NCBI RefSeq assembly: GCF_016236915.1
Contig: NZ_JAEHOK010000023.1
Span: 1-51,398, forward strand
Reading direction: 5' to 3'
Origin: Salegentibacter maritimus
GTDB lineage: Bacteria; Bacteroidota; Bacteroidia; Flavobacteriales; Flavobacteriaceae
Length of the DNA: 51,398 nt
Both the position numbers and the translations under genes were made by a program. The notes under the pieces are model-generated. The model worked only from the letters and a program-made list of their open reading frames with translations. It made no database searches and was not told the origin of the DNA. This document shows positions 25,289 to 33,689 of this stretch, in pieces. Position 1 is the first letter of the stretch. Each line of letters opens with the position of its first letter.

Positions 25289-25444
25289 CTAATCTACGGC
25301 ATCTTCAATTTCCTCACCAGCCTCTTCAGCAGCATCTTCTACATCGTCTGCTGCCTGTTCTACTCCAGATTTTTCTTCTCTACAAGAAGTAAATACTGCG
25401 GCAGTACTAAAACTAATGGCCAGGATTAAAATTATCTTTTTCAT
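25289..25444 (-). CDS. Small acidic lipoprotein, 51 residues (paralogue 1 of 3)
   Basis: ATG at 25442-25444, stop at 25289-25291. A lipoprotein signal ends in AVFTSC (Cys 21), followed by REEKSG and an Ala/Glu/Asp helix (VEQAADDVEDAAEEAGEE). The mature part is strongly acidic and amphipathic with an 11-residue period, like the neighbour at 25471. It lies 26 bases after that gene in the same direction, so they probably form an operon. Function unknown. Confidence 0.8.
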   Translation of the reverse strand: MKKIILILAISFSTAAVFTSCREEKSGVEQAADDVEDAAEEAGEEIEDAVD

Positions 25445-25470
25445 CTTTTTTATTTTAAAATGTTGGTTAA

Positions 25471-25749
25471 TTAATAGTCGTCATTACCTTCTACCTCATC
25501 TTCTACTTCATTTGCAGCATCTTCTACTGCTTCCCCGGTTTCGTTGGCTGCATTTTCTACAGCATCTCCAACGTCGTTGGCAGCGTCTTCAATGTCTTCT
25601 CCAACATTGTCCATATCATTATCCATTTCGTCCATTTCTTCTTCCATCTCCATTTCCATTTCATCTTCTTCCTCCTTTACTTCACGGCAGGAAGTGAAAG
25701 CTGTACTAAGGGTGAAAAACATGGCAAGCATTAAAATTGATCGTTTCAT
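25471..25749 (-). CDS. Acidic lipoprotein with 11-residue helical repeats (paralogue 2 of 3)
   Basis: The start is placed at the ATG at 25747-25749, giving 92 residues with a proper signal (MKRSILMLAMFF, lipobox AFTSC); a longer frame upstream lacks a signal. After the acylated Cys comes a Glu/Met tract (VKEEEDEMEMEMEEEMDEMD) and then three clean 11-residue units: DIEDAANDVGD, AVENAANETGE, AVEDAANEVED. Such hendecads form long amphipathic helices, as in LEA-like and YtxH-like proteins. Net charge is extremely negative. It may act at the envelope under stress; this is inference. Confidence 0.82.
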   Translation of the reverse strand: MKRSILMLAMFFTLSTAFTSCREVKEEEDEMEMEMEEEMDEMDNDMDNVGEDIEDAANDVGDAVENAANETGEAVEDAANEVEDEVEGNDDY

Positions 25750-25776
25750 AATTTGGTTGTTTCTAGTTTTCAAGAA

Positions 25777-25784
25777 CAAAATTA
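25777..25784 (-). promoter_or_regulatory. Possible -7 element TAATTTTG for the lipoprotein pair
   Basis: On the minus strand this reads TAATTTTG, matching the Bacteroidota -7 consensus TAnnTTTG, 28 bases before the lipoprotein start. No TTG at the ideal -33 distance is seen. GTATC-GTT-GATAC (25798-25810) lies just upstream. Confidence 0.35.
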
Positions 25785-25878
25785 CAGAGGTAAAATTGTA
25801 TCGTTGATACAAATAACATTAAATTTTTCTTAAAATATAAATAATTTGTCGATATAAATAGCTTTTTAAGATGTAAAA

Positions 25879-26109
25879 TTAATTATCGTCAATTTTGTCT
25901 ATCTCTTCGTTAATCTCCTTGTTAACTTTTTTATCTACTTTTTCACCGGCACGCTCTAAGATTCCTTTTTGTTCCTTTTCTTCAGGTTCTGGTGCCTCTT
26001 TTTGAACTTCAACTTCCTTTACCACGGTTTTTTCCTCTGCAGTCTCCCTACAAGAGGTTAAGCTTAAGGTACCTAACAAAAATATTCCTGTAATAAATAC
26101 TCGTTTCAT
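25879..26109 (-). CDS. Small charged lipoprotein, 76 residues (paralogue 3 of 3)
   Basis: The signal peptide MKRVFITGIFLLGTLSL and lipobox SLTSC (Cys 20) are followed by RETAEEK, the same start of the mature part as in the two neighbours. The remainder is a Lys/Glu-rich helix (EVQKEAPEPEEKEQKGILER, then KVDKKVNKEINEEIDKIDD) with mixed charge rather than the pure acidity of the others. Same strand, 129 bases upstream of the second lipoprotein. Function unknown. Confidence 0.78.
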   Translation of the reverse strand: MKRVFITGIFLLGTLSLTSCRETAEEKTVVKEVEVQKEAPEPEEKEQKGILERAGEKVDKKVNKEINEEIDKIDDN

Positions 26110-26170
26110 GTTTTTATTTTTTTGATTAGTAGATCGAAATTACAATTTAAACTTTATGCTTATTTCTTTT

Positions 26171-27427
26171 TTAAGAAACTTTAGCAAAATCAGGTAGGTT
26201 TTTTAGATATTTCATAACGCTATGGGTAGCCCCGGTATTACTGTTGATGAAGTGGCCGGCTATCATTCCTGTTTTCTCCCTAAAACTTCTGTCGGTAATT
26301 AGTTTATTACTTATGTTAGAAAATTCGTTAGAACTGGCTGCCACGAACAATCCGGCTAATTGCCGAAGTTTAATGGCTTCGGGAAAGTTTTTATAGTTTT
26401 TACCTATTACCACAGGAGTTCCAAAAGTAGCAGGCTCAAGGATGTTATGAAGTCCCGTAGTACCGGCGGCACCACCTACATAAGCAATATCAGCATAACT
26501 GTATACCTTTCCTAAAAGACCAATAGTATCTAATATTAATATATCGTAGCTTTTTAAATCTTTATGTTCTCTTTTAGAATATCTGATATATTTTTTTGTG
26601 ATTCTCTTTTCCAGGGCCTTTAGCTTTTCTTCCTTTATCTCGTGGGGGGCAATAATCACTTTAAGTTTTTCTGAAGTTGTATTTATAAACGGAATTATAA
26701 GCTCATCGTCTTCAGGCCAGGTACTTCCCGCTACCAAACAGGGGGTGTTGTTAATAAACTCTTCGGCGAAATCAAGTTTGTTGTTGTGCTTAATTTGTCT
26801 CGATACACGGTCGAACCTGGTGTCACCACTTAGCGTAATATTATTGAAACCAATGCTTTGCAGCAAGTCCATAGAACTTTTATTTTGAACAAAAAAGTGA
26901 TCAAAATTTGAAAGTGCCTTCCTCATAAAACTTCCGTAGCTTTTAAAATAGATCTGGTTCTTCCTAAAAGCACCTGAAACTAATAGCGTTCTAACACCTC
27001 GCCTTTTTAATTCTGATAAAAAATTTGGCCAGATTTCATATTTGATAAAAAAGGCCATTTTAGGTTGTACAAGGGCTAAAAAGCGTTTCGCATTATTCCG
27101 TGTGTCTAACGGGAGATAGGTAATGATGTCGGCCAGCGGGTGGTTTTTCTTATTTTCATAGCCCGAAGGGGAAAAAAAAGTGATCAAAATCCTGAAGTGC
27201 GGAAAATCCTTTTTTACTTCTTCAATAATGGGCAAAGCTTGTTCAAATTCACCTAAGGAGGCAGCATGGAACCAAAGATAATCATCCTTAGGATTAATTT
27301 TAGATTCCAGTTCAGTAAAAACCGATTTTCGGCCTTCTGTAAATAATTTTAATTTTTCATTAAAATTGGTGGCCAGCGGAAGTACTCTCTTTGCAATGCT
27401 TGTAGTTAGGTTATATAGTGCTCTCAA
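26171..27427 (-). CDS. waaA: 3-deoxy-D-manno-octulosonic acid (Kdo) transferase
   Basis: The 418-residue GT30 enzyme transfers Kdo from CMP-Kdo to lipid A precursor at the inner membrane, an essential LPS step. Family marks: HAASLGEFEQALPIIEEV in the N-terminal domain with the catalytic Glu, FFSPSGYENKK, KYEIWPNFLSELKRRG, and VYSYADIAYVGGAAGTTGLHNILEPA in the C-terminal nucleotide-sugar-binding half. It is divergent from the DegT aminotransferase gene, which may also serve surface sugars. Confidence 0.94.
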   Translation of the reverse strand: MRALYNLTTSIAKRVLPLATNFNEKLKLFTEGRKSVFTELESKINPKDDYLWFHAASLGEFEQALPIIEEVKKDFPHFRILITFFSPSGYENKKNHPLADIITYLPLDTRNNAKRFLALVQPKMAFFIKYEIWPNFLSELKRRGVRTLLVSGAFRKNQIYFKSYGSFMRKALSNFDHFFVQNKSSMDLLQSIGFNNITLSGDTRFDRVSRQIKHNNKLDFAEEFINNTPCLVAGSTWPEDDELIIPFINTTSEKLKVIIAPHEIKEEKLKALEKRITKKYIRYSKREHKDLKSYDILILDTIGLLGKVYSYADIAYVGGAAGTTGLHNILEPATFGTPVVIGKNYKNFPEAIKLRQLAGLFVAASSNEFSNISNKLITDRSFREKTGMIAGHFINSNTGATHSVMKYLKNLPDFAKVS

Positions 27428-27521
27428 AATAAGTGGTTTCTAATGCGAAAATAGGTCTTTAATTAAAATTGATTGGCAATAGGAGCTTATTTTGTATTTT
27501 CGTGCTACTCAAAAAACTTAC

Positions 27522-28655
27522 ATGAAAAAGATACAAATGGTTGATCTTAAGGGTCAATACGAGGGAATAAAAGACCAGGTGAATACTTCTTTCCAGGAAG
27601 TGATAGAAAATGCAGCGTTTATTAATGGTCCGCAAGTTCAGCAATTTCAGAAAGATTTGGAAGACTACCTTCAGGTAAAAAATGTGATACCATGTGCAAA
27701 CGGTACCGATGCTCTTCAAATAGCCATGATGGGGCTTGGTTTAAAACCAGGGGATGAAGTGATAACTGCCGATTTTACGTTTGCGGCTACTGTAGAGGTG
27801 ATAGCCCTACTTCAGCTTACCCCGGTTTTGGTAGATGTAGAGCCAGATACGTTTAATATAGATCCCGAAGCAATAAAAAAAGCAATAACTCCTAAAACTA
27901 AAGCTATTGTTCCTGTTCATCTTTTTGGCCAGCCGGCAAATATGGATGCAATTATGGAAATAGCAGAAGAACATAAGTTATTTGTTATTGAAGATAATGC
28001 GCAAGCCATAGGTGGAAATTATCATTCTAAAAATGGAAAGACATATAAAACAGGGGCAATAGGGCATATTGGTGCCACCTCCTTCTTTCCATCTAAAAAC
28101 CTTGGCTGTTATGGAGATGGAGGAGCCATTTTTACCAATAACGATGAATTAGCACATACTATTCGAGGCATTGTAAACCACGGAATGTACGAGCGTTATC
28201 ATCACGATGTAGTAGGAGTGAATTCTCGTTTAGATAGTTTGCAAGCTGCGGTTTTGCGTGCCAAACTTCCAAAATTAGATGTTTATAACGAGGCTCGTAA
28301 AGAAGCTGCAAATCGCTACAATGATGCTTTTAAAGACGAGGCGCATATAGAAACTCCCGTTAGGAAAGGCGATTGCGATACCCACGTGTATCATCAATAT
28401 ACCCTGAAAATTAAGAACGGAAAACGTGATGCCCTGGCAAAACATCTTCAGGAGAAAGGAATTCCTTTTGGAATTTATTACCCAATTCCGTTGCATAAAC
28501 AAAAAGCTTATACCGATTCGAGGTATAATGAAAGTGACTTTCCGGTGACCAATCAATTGGTACAGGAAGTTTTAGCATTGCCTATGCATACCGAACTGGA
28601 TAAAGAACAAATTTCCTATATTACAGAAACCATTAAGCAATTTTTAAACACTTAA
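27522..28655 (+). CDS. DegT/DnrJ/EryC1/StrS-family PLP aminotransferase
   Basis: The start is placed at the ATG at 27522 (MKKIQMVDLKGQY), giving the family's normal 377 residues; the 10 extra codons upstream do not align. PLP lysine is K192 in SFFPSKNLGCYGDGGA, with D158 (VIEDNAQAIG) holding the pyridine nitrogen. The family makes amino sugars by transaminating nucleotide keto-sugars, here probably for LPS or capsule, since the divergent neighbour is waaA. It is followed after 10 bases by an amidohydrolase gene. Confidence 0.92.
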   Translation: MKKIQMVDLKGQYEGIKDQVNTSFQEVIENAAFINGPQVQQFQKDLEDYLQVKNVIPCANGTDALQIAMMGLGLKPGDEVITADFTFAATVEVIALLQLTPVLVDVEPDTFNIDPEAIKKAITPKTKAIVPVHLFGQPANMDAIMEIAEEHKLFVIEDNAQAIGGNYHSKNGKTYKTGAIGHIGATSFFPSKNLGCYGDGGAIFTNNDELAHTIRGIVNHGMYERYHHDVVGVNSRLDSLQAAVLRAKLPKLDVYNEARKEAANRYNDAFKDEAHIETPVRKGDCDTHVYHQYTLKIKNGKRDALAKHLQEKGIPFGIYYPIPLHKQKAYTDSRYNESDFPVTNQLVQEVLALPMHTELDKEQISYITETIKQFLNT

Positions 28656-28665
28656 ACTTTTAAGT

Positions 28666-29946
28666 ATGAAAAAACTTTTAATCTTTTGTTTCGGAATATT
28701 TCTGTGTGCCGGGCTTCAGGCCCAGGATTTATATATACAGGCCGGGAAGTTGGTAGATACCAGGTCTGGAAAAGTCTTAGCTGAGAAAACCATTATCGTT
28801 TCCGGAGAAAGGATTAAAAGTGTGGAGAACGGATTTGTAGCTCCAGAAAATGAGAAGGATTCTGTAATCGATCTTCGGAACAAGACAGTGTTGCCCGGGT
28901 TAACAGATATGCATGTTCACCTGGAAAGTGAAACCAATCCGCAGAAATATATGGAGCGGTTTGTAAACGATCCTGCCGATGCTGCATTTAACTCGGTAGG
29001 TTTTGCTAAAACAACTTTAATGGCTGGTTTTACTACGGTTAGGGAATTAGGCGGTAGCGGTGTAAATATTGCGCTTCGAGATGCTATTAACGCAGGAAAA
29101 GTGCCCGGGCCTAGAATTTTTACTGCCGGAAAATCCCTTGCAACAACCGGTGGTCACGCCGATCCTACAAACGGGATGAATAAAAAATTAACAGGAAATC
29201 CGGGGCCAAAGGAAGGTGTGGTAAATGGTCAGGAAGATGCAGCGAAAGCAGTACGCCAGCGGTATAAAAATGGAGCCGATTTAATAAAGATTACGGCTAC
29301 CGGCGGGGTTTTAAGTGTCGCGAAAAGTAGCTCTAATCCGCAGTTTACCGAAGAAGAAATAAAAGCCATTGTAAAAACAGCTAATGATTATGATTTTCAT
29401 GTAGCAGCCCACGCTCATGGCGATGAGGGAATGCAACGGGCTATAAGGGCCGGTGTAAAAACTATTGAGCACGGTACCAAAATGAGCGAAGAAACAATGG
29501 ATTTGATGAAAAAGCATAATGCTTATTTGGTGCCCACCATTACGGCCGGGAAAGAAGTAACCCAAAACGCTGAGATTGAAAATTACTATCCGGCACTTGT
29601 AGTACCGAAAGCCAGGGAAATAGGTCCGGAAATTCAGGGAATGTTTGAGCGTGCGTATAAAAGAGGCGTTGGCATTGCTTTTGGCACCGATGCAGGTGTT
29701 TTTAAACACGGAGAAAACGCACGGGAATTTGTGTATATGATCAAGGCCGGAATGCCGGCTATGGAAGCTATACAGAGTGCTACAATTACTCCGGCTATGA
29801 TTTTAAAAATGGAGAATAAAATTGGCCAAATTGCTGAAGGTTTTTATGCCGATATTATAGCTGTAGAGGAGGACCCTACCCAAAATATAGAAACTTTAAA
29901 AAATGTAAAATTCGTTATGAAAGAAGGAAAGATATATAAAAAGTAA
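28666..29946 (+). CDS. Exported amidohydrolase (imidazolonepropionase-like)
   Basis: The 426-residue protein has a signal peptide (1-20, ending GLQAQ), so it is periplasmic. Metal-site motifs: HVH in LPGLTDMHVHLES, a carboxylated-Lys-type segment DLIKITATGGV, HAHGDEG, IEHGT and the catalytic Asp in FGTDAGVF. Family members with signals in Bacteroidota often act as Xaa-Pro or other dipeptidases; the substrate is not certain. It begins 10 bases after the aminotransferase gene and ends at a good terminator, so the two share a transcript. Confidence 0.9.
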   Translation: MKKLLIFCFGIFLCAGLQAQDLYIQAGKLVDTRSGKVLAEKTIIVSGERIKSVENGFVAPENEKDSVIDLRNKTVLPGLTDMHVHLESETNPQKYMERFVNDPADAAFNSVGFAKTTLMAGFTTVRELGGSGVNIALRDAINAGKVPGPRIFTAGKSLATTGGHADPTNGMNKKLTGNPGPKEGVVNGQEDAAKAVRQRYKNGADLIKITATGGVLSVAKSSSNPQFTEEEIKAIVKTANDYDFHVAAHAHGDEGMQRAIRAGVKTIEHGTKMSEETMDLMKKHNAYLVPTITAGKEVTQNAEIENYYPALVVPKAREIGPEIQGMFERAYKRGVGIAFGTDAGVFKHGENAREFVYMIKAGMPAMEAIQSATITPAMILKMENKIGQIAEGFYADIIAVEEDPTQNIETLKNVKFVMKEGKIYKK

Positions 29947-30001
29947 ATTCCTTAGTTGCTTCGGGCAGAGTCGAAAAGTTTCGTTTGAAGTACATAAAAA
30001 T

Positions 30002-30036
30002 AAAAATCCTGAAGTTTATAGCTTCAGGATTTTTTA
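30002..30036 (+). terminator. Rho-independent terminator after the amidohydrolase gene
   Basis: AAAAATCCTGAAG (30002-30014) pairs with CTTCAGGATTTTT (30022-30034) and is followed by more T. Confidence 0.88.
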
Positions 30037-30089
30037 TTTTTTGAAATTGCTTCGGTCTATAGAAGATGAGTTTGTTGCAAAACTTCTTT

Positions 30090-30176
30090 CGTCAAGCTGA
30101 ACTTGTTTCAGCTTCCAAGATGTTAGATCTCCGAATAAATTTCGGAGCAGGCTCTGAAACAAGTTCAGGATGACGA
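30090..30176. repeat. REP-like long hairpin
   Basis: CTGAACTTGTTTCAG (30097-30111) is a perfect inverted repeat of CTGAAACAAGTTCAG (30154-30168), extended by CGTCA and TGACG outside. Inside lies a second perfect hairpin, CTCCGAA-TAAAT-TTCGGAG (30129-30147). Partial copies are at 16590 and 50184. This looks like a dispersed intergenic palindrome of Flavobacteria (REP/BIME type). Confidence 0.6.
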
Positions 30177-30219
30177 TTAATACTAAAAAGTTACTATTTA
30201 TGTATAAAATTTCTCAGTC

Positions 30220-31101
30220 CTATATAGAAGCTGAAGCAGTTTCCATTTTTCGGTTTATTTTCTTAACCAGACCCTGCAATACTTTTCCGGGGCCAACTTC
30301 GGTAAAGCTACTGGCGCCGTCTTGCATCATATTTTGTACACTTTGCGTCCATTTTACCGGAGCTGTTAATTGAAAAACAAGGTTTTTCTTTATTTCCTCG
30401 GGATCGGTTACTGCAAACGTGCTTACGTTTTGATAAATAGGACAGGTAGGTGTATTGAATGTAGTATTCTCTATAGCTGCAGCCAGTTCTTTTCGGGCCG
30501 GTTCCATTAAAGGAGAATGAAAGGCACCTCCAACAGGCAGGATCATAGCACGTTTTGCACCGCGTTCCTTTAAAGTTTCGCAGGCGGCTTCTACTGCTTT
30601 TACATCTCCCGAAATCACTAATTGCCCGGGGCAATTGTAATTTGCAGCTACAACGGTTCCTTCTGTTTCAGCACAAACGGCTTCTACTATCTCGTCTTCC
30701 AGGCCTAAAACAGCGGCCATAGTAGATGGCTCTAATTCGCAAGCCTGCTGCATAGCCATAGCGCGTTTGTAAACCAGTTTTAAACCATCTTCAAAAGAAA
30801 GCGTGTTATTTGCTACCAGTGCCGAAAGTTCTCCTAGCGAATGTCCTGCTACCATGTCTGGTTTAAAATCTTCGCCCAAAACTTTACTTAAAATAACCGA
30901 ATGTAAAAAAACTGCCGGTTGGGTAACTTTTGTCTGTTTGAGGTCTTCAGCAGAGCCTTCAAACATGATATCGGTAATTGAAAAGCCTAAAATTGCATTG
31001 GCTTTCTTAAAAAGTTCCTGTGCTTTCGCAGATTTTTCAAAAAGGTCTAAGCCCATTCCCGAAAATTGCGCTCCCTGACCCGGGAAGATATATGCTTTCA
31101 T
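30220..31101 (-). CDS. fabD: Malonyl-CoA:ACP transacylase
   Basis: The 293-residue enzyme loads malonyl groups onto acyl carrier protein for fatty-acid synthesis in the cytoplasm. Signatures: FPGQGAQFSGMG at the start, the nucleophile S88 in GHSLGELSAL, the RxxxM segment (YKRAMAMQQA), and the catalytic His in VGGAFHSPLM. Full length. No other fab genes are adjacent here. Confidence 0.96.
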   Translation of the reverse strand: MKAYIFPGQGAQFSGMGLDLFEKSAKAQELFKKANAILGFSITDIMFEGSAEDLKQTKVTQPAVFLHSVILSKVLGEDFKPDMVAGHSLGELSALVANNTLSFEDGLKLVYKRAMAMQQACELEPSTMAAVLGLEDEIVEAVCAETEGTVVAANYNCPGQLVISGDVKAVEAACETLKERGAKRAMILPVGGAFHSPLMEPARKELAAAIENTTFNTPTCPIYQNVSTFAVTDPEEIKKNLVFQLTAPVKWTQSVQNMMQDGASSFTEVGPGKVLQGLVKKINRKMETASASI

Positions 31102-31138
31102 AATTTTTCAATTTAGATTCGGCTAAAATAGAAATAAT

Positions 31139-31180
31139 AAAAAAGACCTCATAACAAATGAATTGCCAGGAGGTCTTTTA
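31139..31180 (-). terminator. Rho-independent terminator after the split-barrel gene
   Basis: On the minus strand AAAAGACCTC (31170-31179 side) pairs with GAGGTCTTTT (31141-31150 side) and is followed by a T run. It ends the leftward gene at 31201 before fabD. Confidence 0.8.
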
Positions 31181-31200
31181 ATTGTAAAATCGGGTATTTT

Positions 31201-31704
31201 TTAAAGGTTCAATTTGCCTTTCTCCCCAATTTCTTTTTTATCACCGGTTATGGCCGCAGCCCCAATTTTTAAAAAAGTTACAAATTTGTTTTGCTTGTTA
31301 TCCCAGAAATAAGCTTCTTGAGGAACCACTTTTATAGCCGTTAAATTGGGGTCGTCAACTCCATTAAACCAGGCATCATCCATTTTTCCGTAGAATTCTT
31401 TTAAAACACCTTTGTTGGTTTCAATACTGGCCTTTCCATAAATGCTAATAAATTCCATATCTGAGGTGTCACTAAAGAGGAGTTGTACGTCGTCGTCTTT
31501 TGCGATATCTCCATTATGATCACTATCTAACCTGCTAAAAAACCAGATATTTCCTTCTTTATCTACTTCTTTGGTTGTCATAGGTACGGCACTTAGAGGT
31601 TTGTTACCAAAATCTGTAACCAACATGGCTGTTTTTATGCTGTTTACCATGGTTTTCATCTTGTCTAAAGCCTCGTCTTTATTCAAATTTTCTGTACTCA
31701 TCAT
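31201..31704 (-). CDS. Pyridoxamine-5'-phosphate-oxidase-like FMN-binding split-barrel protein (general stress protein 26 type)
   Basis: The 167-residue protein has the split-barrel pattern: TAMLVTDFGNKPLSAVPM, then GNIWFFSRLDSDHNGDI, QLLFSD and FISIYGKASIETN. Proteins of this group bind FMN or F420-like cofactors and are often stress-induced; the exact reaction is unknown. ATG at 31704 is followed by a second Met, so either could be used. It has its own terminator. Confidence 0.86.
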   Translation of the reverse strand: MMSTENLNKDEALDKMKTMVNSIKTAMLVTDFGNKPLSAVPMTTKEVDKEGNIWFFSRLDSDHNGDIAKDDDVQLLFSDTSDMEFISIYGKASIETNKGVLKEFYGKMDDAWFNGVDDPNLTAIKVVPQEAYFWDNKQNKFVTFLKIGAAAITGDKKEIGEKGKLNL

Positions 31705-31803
31705 TTTTTAGTTTAAGTTGGAAGTTGAATTTAACGAGTATATTAAGTTATCTACGCTAAGAAAGTGCTAAAAGAATAATATGGCCTGTTAAGAATTGTA
31801 AAA

Positions 31804-32655
31804 TTAAGTGTATTGCTTTATGATGCTGGTAACCTGTGGCTTATATCCCGCACCAAAAATATTGAGATGAACCAATAAATAATAAAGTTGCCAAAGTGGG
31901 ATACGCTTTTTAAATCCTGCTTCTAAAGGAAACTCTTTTTCGTAGCTATTGAATAATTCCTTATCAAATCCGCCGAAAAGCTGCATCATAGAAAGGTCCA
32001 TTTCCCTGGGGGCAAAAGAAGTGGCCGGATCTATAAGGCAGGGATCGCCGCTTCCATTAACCAGGTAATTGCCTCCCCAAAGATCGCCGTGAATTAATGC
32101 AGGATTTTCATTGGGGATTATTGTTGAAATGTTTTTAAAAAACGAACCGGTAGCACCAAGGTCAAAACCATTATTTTTCGCCAGTTTAAATTGAGGTTCC
32201 AGTCGCTGGGAAATATAAAAGTCGGCTGCCGAAGCTGCAGTATTATTTTGTTGCGGAAGACTGCCAATATAATTATCCCGGTGAAACCCGAATTCTTTGG
32301 CAGTAGTTTTATGCAAGGCTGCCAATTGCCGGCCAAAATCCTGCCAGAAAGTAGATGACTTGGTAGCACTTTCTTTGTGTTCCAACAATAAATATGAAAA
32401 AGATTCAATTTTACCAATTCCTAAAACATCAGGAACATCAATTACTTTTGTGTTTTTAAGAGCTTCCAGGCCTGCTTTTTCAGCATCAAACATACCGGGA
32501 AACTTTTCGGCATTATTTAGTTTTACTACCTGTTTTTTCTCACTAAATGTAATGAGATAAACATCATTAATATCGCCGCCGGTAAGTCGGCTAAATTCGG
32601 CGTTGTTTAGACTATGCTCTTCAGCTATTTTAAAGAGAATGTTATCTTCTAACAT
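31804..32655 (-). CDS. Fructosamine-kinase family protein
   Basis: The 283-residue protein has the aminoglycoside-phosphotransferase-like kinase fold. The catalytic loop is LIHGDLWGGNYLV with the base Asp, and the metal-binding segment is LIDPATSFAPREMDLSMMQLFGGF. Family members phosphorylate ketosamines, leading to repair of glycated proteins. The start overlaps the end of folA by 14 bases, so the two are translated together, though no functional link is known. Confidence 0.88.
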   Translation of the reverse strand: MLEDNILFKIAEEHSLNNAEFSRLTGGDINDVYLITFSEKKQVVKLNNAEKFPGMFDAEKAGLEALKNTKVIDVPDVLGIGKIESFSYLLLEHKESATKSSTFWQDFGRQLAALHKTTAKEFGFHRDNYIGSLPQQNNTAASAADFYISQRLEPQFKLAKNNGFDLGATGSFFKNISTIIPNENPALIHGDLWGGNYLVNGSGDPCLIDPATSFAPREMDLSMMQLFGGFDKELFNSYEKEFPLEAGFKKRIPLWQLYYLLVHLNIFGAGYKPQVTSIIKQYT

Positions 32656-33124
32656 AGGTTAGGTAAGTAAAGGCGTAGTCGTGCTTCTCATCCTTAGGAT
32701 GAAACTCTTCGGCTATTAACTTCCATTTTTTTTCATCTATTTCGGGAAAAAAGGTATCAGCTTCAAAAGTACCGTGTACACGCGTAAGTTCTATTTTATC
32801 GGCTACCTCCATCCCTAATTTATAAATTTCGCCGCCGCCAATAATAAAAGGTTGGGGGTCTATTTTAGCAAATTCAAGCGCCTTTTCTAACGAAGAGGTA
32901 ATTAAAGCATCTTTTTTTAGATAATTATCATTGCGTGTAATTACAATATGTGTACGGTTTGGTAGCGGTTTTGGAAAAGATTCAAAAGTTTTCCTGCCCA
33001 TAATAATATGGTGCCCGGTGGTAAGTTTCTTAAAACGCTTAAAATCGTCTGGTAGGTGCCACACTAAATCCTGGTCTTTTCCCAGGGCATTATTTTCCGC
33101 AGCAGCGGCAATCATGGTAATCAT
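32642..33124 (-). CDS. folA: Dihydrofolate reductase
   Basis: The 160-residue enzyme reduces dihydrofolate to tetrahydrofolate with NADPH. Hallmarks: MIAAAAENNALGKDQDLVWHLPDDFKRFK with the active-site Asp after LP, HIIMGRKTFESFP, and FIIGGGEIYKLGME. It provides the cofactor consumed by thymidylate synthase, whose gene lies 5 kb away on the same strand. It sits 4 bases after the 2TM-protein gene and overlaps the fructosamine-kinase gene, forming a three-gene leftward operon. Confidence 0.95.
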   Translation of the reverse strand: MITMIAAAAENNALGKDQDLVWHLPDDFKRFKKLTTGHHIIMGRKTFESFPKPLPNRTHIVITRNDNYLKKDALITSSLEKALEFAKIDPQPFIIGGGEIYKLGMEVADKIELTRVHGTFEADTFFPEIDEKKWKLIAEEFHPKDEKHDYAFTYLTYVRR

Positions 33125-33128
33125 AGTT

Positions 33129-33626
33129 TTAGGTATTGTAAGGTTGATCCGGTTTATCGGGCTGGTTGGGTTTTGGTTTAAATCGCTCGTTGTCTGCTTT
33201 TAATTCAGGTTTAACCTCCGGTTCAGCAGTATTTTTATGCAAAGGAGGGTTTGCAGGGAAATCCTGCTCTACCTGTTTTTGCATTTTTGCAATCTTTTCC
33301 TTTTGTTTTTGTACTAATTTACTCATTTGTTTATCCTGCCATTCTTTTCCTAAAAATTTATTGGTAATAAAAACATTAAAAACGTGGGCTAAAAGTAGAA
33401 AGCTCCAAATTAAAATTGCCCAAACAAACCAATTATAGCCAAGGGGCATAAAGTTTTCTTTGTAACCAATCACTACATTTAAAACAATAAGGAAAACGGC
33501 ACCAATTAAAAAGATAATAAAGTGTTGAAATAACCTCTTTTTTTGAAGCGTACGTTTACGCGCATTTTCATAGAGTTCTCGTTGCTCGGCATCGAGTTTG
33601 GAAGTGTTTTTCTTTTTAGAAAACAT
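33129..33626 (-). CDS. 2TM-domain protein
   Basis: The 165-residue protein has the Bacteroidota 2TM domain (about 12-100): a basic start (ARKRTLQKKRLFQHF), two membrane helices (FIIFLIGAVFLIVLNVVIG; WFVWAILIWSFLLLAHVFNVF) and the ending FITNKFLGKEWQDKQM. The C-terminal third is a charged, Pro-rich cytoplasmic tail. In other proteins the 2TM domain is fused to LytTR regulators or kinases; this one stands alone. It is first in an operon with folA. Confidence 0.82.
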   Translation of the reverse strand: MFSKKKNTSKLDAEQRELYENARKRTLQKKRLFQHFIIFLIGAVFLIVLNVVIGYKENFMPLGYNWFVWAILIWSFLLLAHVFNVFITNKFLGKEWQDKQMSKLVQKQKEKIAKMQKQVEQDFPANPPLHKNTAEPEVKPELKADNERFKPKPNQPDKPDQPYNT

Positions 33627-33689
33627 AATAAGAAGTACTTTAGTGTCTATACCAAATTTACAGTTTTCGTTAACAATTTACATAGGATT

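Noticed and set aside
25416-25697. Leu/His/Pro-rich 93-residue frame on the plus strand
   Set aside because: It is the complement of the acidic repeats of the lipoprotein genes, which have signal peptides and sensible composition.
33543-33689. 49-residue N-terminal extension of the class V PLP enzyme
   Set aside because: It overlaps the opposite 2TM gene and has no family similarity; the ATG at 33690 gives a normal N-terminus.
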